Of a stretch of 64,000 nt of DNA, positions 22,852 through 29,917 are shown in pieces (the stretch's first letter is position 1; every line of letters starts with the position of its first letter). The stretch is from a virus: positions 1 through 64,000 of IMG/VR virus record IMGVR_UViG_3300025137_000020; one strand, written 5' to 3'. The notes beneath the pieces are model-generated. The model made no database searches. It saw only the letters and a list, made by a program, of their open reading frames with translations, and had not been told where the DNA came from. The position numbers were made by a program, and so were the translations under genes.

Positions 22852-23442
22852 TTAAAGGGTAACTAAGATAAGAGATTTGTCACTATTGTGGTCTTTAAAG
22901 AAATCTTCGTTAATAGTTGCTGAAGCGTGTAGGTTGAATGGCTCAGCTGACATATTTAATTTTCTCCACCCAGCCTTTCTTAAATCTAAATTAACTCGCG
23001 TATTAGGAAAAGATGTAACGAGAAGATATTTTGCACCAGCTCTTTTGATATTTGCGATAGCCGTAGAAACGTCGTGGTTTGATAAATGTACAAAGCAATC
23101 ACGAACCAACACTAGATCGACCGTCGGAAGAGTGTCTGATATAACATTAAGACATCTAAAGTCTATGTCTTTATACGTAATGCGATTCTGTTCTATCAAA
23201 GGTTCTACGATATCTGCACCAATATAATCGCATGCTAAATCAATCTCTTTCATGTAATTGAAGTCGCCACAGGGAATATCCAACATAGACTTGATTTCCC
23301 ATGTCTTTATTAAAGTTGGAATTTTATTTACAATAGTTTTAGTTTGCGCGAGTTCGCTTCCTTTGCCGCTTCTACTCTCATTGCTCTGCCAGCGATTAGT
23401 TCTGTAAATTTTAGTGAATTCTTCTTTCAAATCTCTAGACAT
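22852..23442 (-). CDS. class I SAM-dependent methyltransferase
   Basis: A 196-residue protein with the Rossmann SAM motif I 'SMLDIPCGDFNYM' (LDIPCGD at 54-60). An acidic motif II follows at the end of strand 2 ('YIGADIVEP'), then 'VDLVLVRDCFVHL' as the motif IV region and 'AKYLLVTSFPNTRVN' as the next strand. No DNA-methylase NPPY or DPPY motif is present, so a small-molecule, RNA or protein substrate is more likely (inference). It has its own sigma70-like promoter inside the late gene cluster, between the gp3-like gene and uvsY, which suggests an early-expressed insert (moron). The predicted leader is one nucleotide. Confidence 0.8.
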   Translation of the reverse strand: MSRDLKEEFTKIYRTNRWQSNESRSGKGSELAQTKTIVNKIPTLIKTWEIKSMLDIPCGDFNYMKEIDLACDYIGADIVEPLIEQNRITYKDIDFRCLNVISDTLPTVDLVLVRDCFVHLSNHDVSTAIANIKRAGAKYLLVTSFPNTRVNLDLRKAGWRKLNMSAEPFNLHASATINEDFFKDHNSDKSLILVTL

Positions 23443-23449
23443 AATATAT

Positions 23450-23478
23450 ACTATAACACAAAGTGCGCTATTTGTAAA
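23450..23478 (-). promoter_or_regulatory. sigma70-like promoter of the methyltransferase
   Basis: On the minus strand: TTTACA, a 17-bp spacer, then TATAGT with TGT extension. Predicted start 23443, one base before the ATG at 23442. Confidence 0.7.
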
Positions 23479-23483
23479 GACAA

Positions 23484-23984
23484 TTATCTAATAAACTCGA
23501 ACCGGTTATACCTAAAGGTTACCGAACACGTTACATATTCAACTGAAGTATCTTGAGTTGTAAAACTTAAGTCTCCCAATGAAGTAGGAAATGTATCAAC
23601 AAATCGTATTTGTTTATTGATTGTGGCTTTATTAGTTTGAATAGATAGCGTAATATCTTTTAGCTTTTCTTCGTGGTTAAAGCTAGTCTTTTTAGTTGTG
23701 CTTACATTATGGTCAGCATTCTTTTTAATCCAACTCTGTATTTCGATATAGTTTTGCATCTCTTCATCGACAATGAAAGTAATATCAAATGTACCGTACT
23801 CTAGGGTGTCACCTGGAAAATACGAGTTTCTATTACCATATCCCTGCAATATTTCAGAAGCCGATAACGCTGGTACATTCGCCGCTGTACAGAAGAACTG
23901 TACATTAGCAAATTCTTTTGAGTCGATAGTCACCTTAAAATTGCCAGGTGAAAGCATGTTTAAATTGTCTGTTAGATTACTCAT
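23484..23984 (-). CDS. gp3: tail tube-family protein, probable tail completion protein gp3
   Basis: A 166-residue protein of the T4 tail-tube fold: 'SPGNFKVTIDSKEFANVQFF', 'ANVPALSASEILQGYGN', 'TLEYGTFDITFIVDEEMQNY', 'VTFRYNRFEFIR'. It is related to but distinct from gp19 at 29370-29897. Its position immediately downstream of gp23 matches gp3, the tail completion and sheath stabiliser protein (176 residues in T4), in marine T4-like phages. gp54 (tube initiator) is the main alternative on fold alone. A late box ends five bases before the ATG and a strong terminator lies just upstream of it, so it starts its own transcript. Confidence 0.7.
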   Translation of the reverse strand: MSNLTDNLNMLSPGNFKVTIDSKEFANVQFFCTAANVPALSASEILQGYGNRNSYFPGDTLEYGTFDITFIVDEEMQNYIEIQSWIKKNADHNVSTTKKTSFNHEEKLKDITLSIQTNKATINKQIRFVDTFPTSLGDLSFTTQDTSVEYVTCSVTFRYNRFEFIR

Positions 23985-23989
23985 ATATC

Positions 23990-23997
23990 TATTTATA
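23990..23997 (-). promoter_or_regulatory. T4-type late promoter TATAAATA
   Basis: Perfect box, five bases before the ATG at 23984; predicted start is the A of the ATG. It directly abuts the T-tract of the terminator after gp23. Confidence 0.8.
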
Positions 23998-23998
23998 C

Positions 23999-24028
23999 AA
24001 AAAAGGAGGCCCCGTTAGGAGCCCCCTT
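23999..24028 (-). terminator. intrinsic terminator after gp23
   Basis: On the minus strand an 11-bp GC-rich stem (24018-24028 with 24003-24013, two G-U pairs), a TAAC loop, then a run of six T. It ends the head-gene transcript immediately before the gp3 late promoter. Confidence 0.9.
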
Positions 24029-24054
24029 AAAAGAATCTTTAGTTTTCGTAAAGA

Positions 24055-25308
24055 TTACAGACCTGCAACGTTGAACTTCGCGAAGTACGGATTTGCACCC
24101 GGTGCGAAAGGACTGTCGTTCTTACCTGCTGTGTATGCTTGAGCAAACGGATTTGCTGTCATGCCATAACGAGTCTTGAACGCGATACGTGGCTGGAAGT
24201 CTTCCTCGCCTACAGCCTTCACCATTGTGAGTGGGACGTATGGGCAATAGAATAGACCGGCATCGTAAGGAGAAGCTCCACGATATCCAACAACCACTGT
24301 TTCAGTAGCTGCATAAGGGTCTACATAGACTTTAAGCGAACCGTTAAGTGTACCAGCAAATGTGGATACTTGAGCGTCAATGTTAAGACCATTCTTCTCA
24401 AGAGCTTCACCATACTGGAGGTATCCAGATGCGGCAAGAGCTGAACCAATATTTGGGGATACGATAACGAAGTTACCTTTACCACGACGAGTTGCAACAC
24501 CAATTGCATTAGCAGTTTTATCGATTTGATATGCTAGTGCTTGGAACTTCTCTTGAGCCCAACGAGCGCCAAGATTGTCATTAGCTGTATCGCCATCGAA
24601 TCCGGTACCTGGTGAACCAACAGCAGTATCGATCGCATCAGACTTGATTCTGTCAATCATCTCACGATTGATTTCCGAAAGGATTTCAGTTGAGAGGATA
24701 TTAGCAAGTTCAGCTTCAGCATCAAGACCATGAATTGCTTTAAGGTCTTGTGCAAGTTCCATTGTGTAACCAGCTTTAAGAGCACGAGTCTTAGCTTCAA
24801 CGCTAGACTTGCGAATCTCGAAGCCCATTGCATTCATCTTAGTGCCATCAGAGGCAGTAGAGATAAGAGCTTCACCATCAGCAGTTGAATGACCAGTACC
24901 TGGAGAATCACCAGAGAAAGCAGTTTCTGCTTCATCGAATAGCGCTTCAGCACCAGATGTTACACCAGTAGCTGTATTAGCTTTGTACTGAGATACCATA
25001 GAGAATACAAGACCAGTTGGTCCACTCATTGGCTGAACACCAGCTACGTCATACGCAATAAGCGATGGCATAGCACGACGTACAAGAGCAATCAATACTG
25101 GGTCGAAGTTCTGTGCAGAACCGGCAACTGTATCGTTAGTTTCATTGATTTGAAAACTAGAGTGCGATGCGGTTTCGCGCAGAGCTTTTTCTTGATTTTC
25201 AAGCAAAACGGCAGTAACCGCTTTACGATATGAGTCCTTAATTGGGGCGCAATCGCCATGTTCCAATAGAGGAGCCCACTTCTTTTGAGCATTTTCTGAA
25301 TTAAACAT
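24055..25308 (-). CDS. gp23: major capsid protein gp23
   Basis: A 417-residue major head protein, shorter than T4 gp23 (521). The start 'MFNSENAQKKWAPLLEHGDC' and the segment 'RRAMPSLIAYDVAGVQPMSG' are typical of the family. Later come 'PYVPLTMVKAVGEEDFQPRI' and 'FKTRYGMTANPFAQ'. The N-terminal propeptide should be removed by gp21; the best (I/L)xE site is INE at 54-56, leaving a mature start at about residue 57 (T4 cuts after residue 65). LLE at 35-37 and LRE at 43-45 are alternatives. An AAAAGGAA ribosome site precedes the ATG. A strong terminator follows the stop. Confidence 0.96.
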   Translation of the reverse strand: MFNSENAQKKWAPLLEHGDCAPIKDSYRKAVTAVLLENQEKALRETASHSSFQINETNDTVAGSAQNFDPVLIALVRRAMPSLIAYDVAGVQPMSGPTGLVFSMVSQYKANTATGVTSGAEALFDEAETAFSGDSPGTGHSTADGEALISTASDGTKMNAMGFEIRKSSVEAKTRALKAGYTMELAQDLKAIHGLDAEAELANILSTEILSEINREMIDRIKSDAIDTAVGSPGTGFDGDTANDNLGARWAQEKFQALAYQIDKTANAIGVATRRGKGNFVIVSPNIGSALAASGYLQYGEALEKNGLNIDAQVSTFAGTLNGSLKVYVDPYAATETVVVGYRGASPYDAGLFYCPYVPLTMVKAVGEEDFQPRIAFKTRYGMTANPFAQAYTAGKNDSPFAPGANPYFAKFNVAGL

Positions 25309-25361
25309 TTTTAATAATTCCTTTTCTATTTGTTGTTAGTTTAGTTAAATGTGACTATGGG

Positions 25362-26756
25362 TTAAAATGCTTCGCTATTTAATTTAGCGGTAGCATTGAC
25401 ATACCGACTCATTAGAGGTGAAAGTCCATCACTTTCTTCTTTCACTTCTTCTACCATGACTTCGGTTTTTGTATTTTTGTTTTCAGATTTTACGGTTTCT
25501 GCAACTGTACTTTTCTTCGAGAAATAAGATTCACGAACGATTTTAGCTTTCTTGGAGAACGCCTCGGCCGATTCAAATACGATATCTTTAGTAAGTTCTT
25601 TGAACTTAGCAACATCAGTATCGGCTAGACCTTCAGATAGTTCAGTGACAAGAGAAGCTTTCTTCAAAACAATTACTTCTTCAGCAAGTGCATTGATTGT
25701 TTCTTCTTTTGATTCAACATCTTCGGTTAGTTCTGCATTTTGTTGAGCTACTTCGTCGAACATATCTGTCTTACCTTCTGGCATTTCGATATAATGTTCG
25801 ATGAATGTGGATTTAAGAGAAGACATAAAGCCTTCTGCAATATCCGAGCGAAGAGTATTAGTAACAGCAACTTCGTTCTTCTCAATCCATTGTTCAGCTA
25901 CATAAGTTAAGTAGCTGTCAATCTTATCGATAAGACCTTCATGAAGTTCATTAACTTCTTCAGATACATAATCAGCATAAGATTCTTCGATCGATTGTAC
26001 GTGTTCTCTGACCTTTGAGGTTACAGCAGCTTCAAAAATAGTCGAGGCTTTAGTCTTGAATTCTTCAGTTAAAGAATCGTCTTCAGCACAGAGTGCGTCT
26101 AAGTCTTCTTTCATTGAACCATAACTAGCTTCGATTTTTTTCATTGCATGAGCTGTAGCTGCAGCGGTGATTGTTTTAGAGATTTGGTTAATAGCAGAAT
26201 CAACATCATCGCTCGGCTCTTCTGAACCTTCGATTCCGTCGTCTTCTTCTGACTCCTCTACCTCTTCTATATCGTCGTCGCCATCGTCGTCTTCGTCTTC
26301 ATCGCCATCGTCGTCACCGACAACTTCGTCTTCAACTTCGTCTTCCATGTCGTCTTCTGCATCATCTGCTTCAACTTCTACTTCATCAGTATCAACTTCG
26401 TCTTCGTCTTCGTCTTCTTGCTCTTCTTCGCCATCTTCGTCTTCTGCAACTTCATCTTCAGATACTTCGGCAGAACCTTCGATTCCGTCTTCTTCTTCAG
26501 TTTCAGTTACGTCTTCTTCTTCTTTCTCAGTTTCAGTGTCATCACCTTCTTCTGAGTCTTCAGCACCTTGATCTTCATCTTCGCCCCATACTTTAAAGAC
26601 TGCAGCCTCTTCAACAGCTTCTTCAGTAGTTTCTTCAACCACTGTTTCTGCTGCTTTGGATTCTACCTCTTCATTCTCTAGGAGTTCGGACTCAAGGCCA
26701 CCGATACCAGAAATGGTTTCTAGTATTGATTTTTGTTCTTTTTGATTTTTGGCCAT
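25362..26756 (-). CDS. gp22: prohead core scaffold protein gp22
   Basis: A 464-residue scaffold, much longer than the 269 residues of T4 gp22. A short N-terminus is followed by a very long Glu/Asp-rich region (about 30-180). Then come helical coiled segments ('KKIEASYGSMKEDLDALCAE', 'LHEGLIDKIDSYLTYVAEQW', 'GLADTDVAKFKELTKDIVFE') and the end 'SPLMSRYVNATAKLNSEAF'. The family role is to form the internal core on which gp23 assembles, after which gp21 degrades it. The acidic region would add much negative charge to the core. AGGAAA precedes the ATG. The order gp21-gp22-gp23 is as in T4. Confidence 0.92.
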   Translation of the reverse strand: MAKNQKEQKSILETISGIGGLESELLENEEVESKAAETVVEETTEEAVEEAAVFKVWGEDEDQGAEDSEEGDDTETEKEEEDVTETEEEDGIEGSAEVSEDEVAEDEDGEEEQEDEDEDEVDTDEVEVEADDAEDDMEDEVEDEVVGDDDGDEDEDDDGDDDIEEVEESEEDDGIEGSEEPSDDVDSAINQISKTITAAATAHAMKKIEASYGSMKEDLDALCAEDDSLTEEFKTKASTIFEAAVTSKVREHVQSIEESYADYVSEEVNELHEGLIDKIDSYLTYVAEQWIEKNEVAVTNTLRSDIAEGFMSSLKSTFIEHYIEMPEGKTDMFDEVAQQNAELTEDVESKEETINALAEEVIVLKKASLVTELSEGLADTDVAKFKELTKDIVFESAEAFSKKAKIVRESYFSKKSTVAETVKSENKNTKTEVMVEEVKEESDGLSPLMSRYVNATAKLNSEAF

Positions 26757-26775
26757 AATTATTTTTCCTATATTT

Positions 26776-27417
26776 TTAGAGTTTGGAGAGGAAATCCTTA
26801 AACACCTGTTCTTGTACAGAAGCTAGTTCTGCGGAAGAGGCTTTACGAATTTCAGTCTCATATTTTTCAAGTTGCTGAGCTTTCAATATTCCATTATCCC
26901 ATATCCACTCTACGCCTTCCATAATGCCATCTACGAAAGCACCTTGGGCTGAGGGGTCTTGGACAATGTCTACTGTAGAGAGTATGTAGTCACTATTGAC
27001 ATACGTAGCTCCCTGTTTATTCTCAACTGTTCCCATACCACGGCTAGAGACGCCAAGCTTAACTCCACCTTCAATAAGACCTTCAACGATCTTACCCATA
27101 GGGGTGTTAAGAATTTGCGCCTTTCCAACAACATCATCACCATTAAATTTTAATTCGGTGATTTTGTGTGAAACTTTATCGAGGTTAATTTGTGGACCTT
27201 CTGGGTGGTCTAACTCTCCCACCGCACGTCCTTGACTAACCTGTTCGGTGACGTATTTTTCAACGGCATCGAATAAAATGTCTTTAGGATAGACTCGGCC
27301 ATTTCTATTTTTCTTTGCAGCCTGCATAAAGATACCTTCAATGAAAGTATGTTTTTTGCCATCCTTTTCTTCTGTAAGATAATTTAAATTATCGTAATGT
27401 TCTGTTATTAATCTCAT
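26776..27417 (-). CDS. gp21: prohead core protease gp21
   Basis: A 213-residue serine protease (T4 gp21 is 212). Signature elements: 'KNRNGRVYPKDIL', the histidine in GELDHPEGP (H71), the serine region GVSSRGMG (S124/S125), and DIVQDPSA at about 150-157. It cleaves gp23, gp22, internal proteins and itself, typically after (I/L)xE. Many other proteins in this window carry such sites, including the cargo block at 2-11 kb. The start overlaps the upstream small gene by ATGA. Confidence 0.95.
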   Translation of the reverse strand: MRLITEHYDNLNYLTEEKDGKKHTFIEGIFMQAAKKNRNGRVYPKDILFDAVEKYVTEQVSQGRAVGELDHPEGPQINLDKVSHKITELKFNGDDVVGKAQILNTPMGKIVEGLIEGGVKLGVSSRGMGTVENKQGATYVNSDYILSTVDIVQDPSAQGAFVDGIMEGVEWIWDNGILKAQQLEKYETEIRKASSAELASVQEQVFKDFLSKL

Positions 27418-27575
27418 CGTTCTTGTGCTTGATTAAAAATGTTAGCCGATACCGCTACTCTTTTAACACTAAGCGCTTCGCTCTTTTTAGAGTTCAATGC
27501 TTTTTCAAAAGACTTAGTAGCGCCTTCGGTGTCGCCCTTATACAAAGAGCCCAATAAATTATTTATTTCTTTCAT
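27414..27575 (-). CDS. small prohead core protein (gp67/gp68-like position)
   Basis: A 53-residue helical protein: 'MKEINNLLGSLYKGDTEGAT', 'KSFEKALNSKKSEALSVKRV', then AVSANIFNQAQER. It lies between gp20 and gp21, where T4 has gp67 and gp68, and small proteins of this kind occupy the slot in marine T4-like phages. A longer frame begins at 27599, but the late box at 27601-27608 would start transcription near 27595, inside that codon region, so I choose the ATG at 27575. Likely part of the prohead core; assigned by position and composition, not by recognisable motif. Confidence 0.7.
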   Translation of the reverse strand: MKEINNLLGSLYKGDTEGATKSFEKALNSKKSEALSVKRVAVSANIFNQAQER

Positions 27576-27600
27576 GTTTTTACTTTTTTCAGTATACATA

Positions 27601-27608
27601 TATTTATA
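27601..27608 (-). promoter_or_regulatory. T4-type late promoter TATAAATA
   Basis: Perfect box upstream of the small core gene and gp21-gp22-gp23. Predicted start about 27595, leader about 20 nt to the ATG at 27575. Confidence 0.75.
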
Positions 27609-27647
27609 CGTTTAGTGATTTCAACCGTGTGTATTTAGTTGTGTCTT

Positions 27648-29279
27648 TTATTTTAGAATATCTGATTCTAATGAGCCTGATTCACTACCAAGCTCATTTT
27701 CTAATTCGCCGCGAACAGCTTCAGTGTCAGAAATCAGATCATCAATCGCCTCATCGCCTTGGCCTTCGTCTTCTGCTTTTTCATCGGCAATTTGTTTATC
27801 GATCATGTCAATCTCTTGATCATCCTGTCCTAAGATTTTCTTACGAGCCCATTCTTTTGAATAATATCCTTGCTCAACAAGAGACTCAGCCTGTGACATC
27901 ATATCAAATCTATCTCGCATAATTTCAAACTCTTTTAGTTCAGCAAAATAGTTATCTTTTAAGAAGTCAACATAAATACTTTCCGAAATACCTTGCCAGT
28001 CATCTTCATTAATAACTCCCTTTAGAATCAGTTGTGTTCTTAGAGCATCAATTAATAAGCTAGAGAATCTTTTTCTAAGCCTCTGGATAAACTTATTAAA
28101 TTTAACCTCTTCTCTATTGATTTCTGTAGCTCTTCCTACCTGAAAACCGCTTTCAGCATCAAGGCGACTTAATGGTACATTCAATGACTTGTATAGTTTC
28201 TTTTGGAAAAACAAAATATCATCAATTTGGCCAAGGTTTTCGCCGCCAGGCAATGTTGTAATTTCTGTGCCTCTACCACCTTCTCGTCTTGGCAAGAAGA
28301 AATCTTCAAGCATTGATTTATGACGTCTGTCATCTCTAACCTCACCAGATGACGCATCATACACAATTTTATTACGATACTGAGACATCATGTTTCTTAC
28401 ATACTCTTCAGCTTTACCCTTTGGCAAATTGCCAACATCAATATAAAAGATTCTCCGTTCAGGCGCTCTTGATATACGATATATAACCAACGCGTCTTCA
28501 AGCATTCTAAGCTGATTAATAATCTTAATTGACTTATGAAGGTGTGACAGTACTTTAGACCGAGAAGAATCCATTAAACCACTGGTCTGGTATAATATAG
28601 CTTCTGGTGCAACCTTAATTCCACTAATAGTATCAGCTGAAGCTGAAGACGATATGTGATTAGTAGTAGCGTCTTCGCTGTATACAAAGTATTCTTCAGC
28701 ATTTTCTTCAACCGTTACTCCAGTTAGCTTATCGACTTCTTTTTTGACTTCTCTGACTTTCCGCATATTAACGGGGTCGACATATCGCAAATCCTTTATA
28801 CCTTCTTTAGGGTTGTTACTATCGATTACAATATGAAAATAAATTCTTCCATCGACATACCATTTTCTAAAATAGTCAGAGCCAAATTCTTGTATTTTAA
28901 ATAAATTACAAACCGTGTCAAATTCATTTAAAATCTTTCTTTTGAGCTCTTCTTCAAATTCTAAGTCATCTAAATTAAGCGACATTGGTGTTCCAACATT
29001 ACTCGCGGTTATAGCTTCATTAATAATATCGTCGATAGCATTATCCGTTTCTGGCTGTTCTGCTGCAGCGCGATATTTAAAAATCATCTCACGGTCAGTA
29101 TTGCCACCGTCCATTCCATCAATATCATAATATTGTCCGAAATATCCACCTGCGGATACTGTAGTTACGCCTTCGTCTGACACCGGAGGTACAAAAGACT
29201 TTATATTAGACTCCTGCTCTTCAGTCTCGTCTTCACCACGATTGATACGTCTTTTTATTTCAAATCCGAATAATTCCAT
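27648..29279 (-). CDS. gp20: portal vertex protein gp20
   Basis: A 543-residue portal (T4 gp20 is 524). Typical segments: 'KYRAAAEQPETDNAIDDIIN', 'VDGRIYFHIVIDSNNPKEGI', 'IKIINQLRMLEDALVIYRIS', 'APERRIFYIDVGNLPKGKAE', 'RREGGRGTEITTLPGGENLG'. Twelve copies form the DNA entry and exit vertex, bind the terminase and start prohead assembly. The C-terminal about 60 residues are acidic. A late box lies five bases before the ATG, giving a predicted leaderless start. A strong hairpin separates it from gp19. Confidence 0.96.
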   Translation of the reverse strand: MELFGFEIKRRINRGEDETEEQESNIKSFVPPVSDEGVTTVSAGGYFGQYYDIDGMDGGNTDREMIFKYRAAAEQPETDNAIDDIINEAITASNVGTPMSLNLDDLEFEEELKRKILNEFDTVCNLFKIQEFGSDYFRKWYVDGRIYFHIVIDSNNPKEGIKDLRYVDPVNMRKVREVKKEVDKLTGVTVEENAEEYFVYSEDATTNHISSSASADTISGIKVAPEAILYQTSGLMDSSRSKVLSHLHKSIKIINQLRMLEDALVIYRISRAPERRIFYIDVGNLPKGKAEEYVRNMMSQYRNKIVYDASSGEVRDDRRHKSMLEDFFLPRREGGRGTEITTLPGGENLGQIDDILFFQKKLYKSLNVPLSRLDAESGFQVGRATEINREEVKFNKFIQRLRKRFSSLLIDALRTQLILKGVINEDDWQGISESIYVDFLKDNYFAELKEFEIMRDRFDMMSQAESLVEQGYYSKEWARKKILGQDDQEIDMIDKQIADEKAEDEGQGDEAIDDLISDTEAVRGELENELGSESGSLESDILK

Positions 29280-29284
29280 AATAC

Positions 29285-29292
29285 TATTTATA
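29285..29292 (-). promoter_or_regulatory. T4-type late promoter TATAAATA of gp20
   Basis: Perfect box, five bases before the ATG at 29279; predicted start is the first base of the ATG. Confidence 0.8.
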
Positions 29293-29314
29293 TGTTTTAC
29301 TCGCTCAAGTACAC

Positions 29315-29347
29315 AAGAAAAAACTCCTCTTTTTCAAGAGGAGTTTT
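29315..29347 (-). terminator. intrinsic terminator between gp19 and gp20
   Basis: A perfect 12-bp stem (29320-29331 with 29336-29347), 4-nt loop and a T tract on the minus strand. The A/T ends make it potentially active in both directions. It ends the gp18-gp19 transcript. Confidence 0.9.
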
Positions 29348-29369
29348 GTAACTTAACTTCTTAACTTAA

Positions 29370-29897
29370 TTAAGAGGTTGTATTAGATTCCCAGTACTGA
29401 TAGTTGATTTCAACTGTGAATTCTTCGATCTGGTCGTTTGTATCATAGCTCAATTCAATTTGAGAAACGTTGGTTGGAAAAGCACCGCGAATTTTATATT
29501 CTTTCGTTACTGATCCATCTTTACCTAGTTGCTCAACAATCATGTCAGCTTGATAGTCGGTTGGATTTTGAAGGCCCGTGTTATTCACGTGCTCATTGAT
29601 TCCGTTCATCCAAGTTTCAAACGCGTTGCGAACCTTCATTTCACTATCGTTAATGATAGTAATAGTCCAAGGTTCGAATGTCCTATCACCAGCAATCTTC
29701 AACTGACGACCACGGAATGGTACGTCAATATTCGCGATTGTAGATGAAGGCAATCCAGCGCCTTTAACCATAAATGAGGTGAACTCACTGTCTCCACCAG
29801 CATAAGCAGGGAAGTTAATTGTAGCTTTGAACAGATTTGGGCGTGCACCCCCACCTGTCAATTTTGCTTTGAAGTCGTCTACTCCTAAAATAGCCAT
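29370..29897 (-). CDS. gp19: tail tube protein gp19
   Basis: A 175-residue tail tube subunit (T4 gp19 is 163). Recognisable parts: 'LTGGGARPNLFKATINFPAY', 'FMVKGAGLPSSTIANIDVPF', 'RQLKIAGDRTFEPWTITIIN', 'VSQIELSYDTNDQIEEFTVE' and the end YQYWESN. It forms the inner tube through which DNA passes. An AAAGGAAAA ribosome site precedes the ATG. It follows gp18 in the same order as T4 and is closed by the terminator at 29315-29347. Confidence 0.95.
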   Translation of the reverse strand: MAILGVDDFKAKLTGGGARPNLFKATINFPAYAGGDSEFTSFMVKGAGLPSSTIANIDVPFRGRQLKIAGDRTFEPWTITIINDSEMKVRNAFETWMNGINEHVNNTGLQNPTDYQADMIVEQLGKDGSVTKEYKIRGAFPTNVSQIELSYDTNDQIEEFTVEINYQYWESNTTS

Positions 29898-29917
29898 TGT
29901 ATTTTTCCTTTCTTATG

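Noticed and set aside
26167-26571. Ser-rich plus-strand frame opposite gp22
   Set aside because: It is the complement of the Glu/Asp codon runs of gp22 (GAA/GAT read as Ser codons) and has no ribosome site or promoter.
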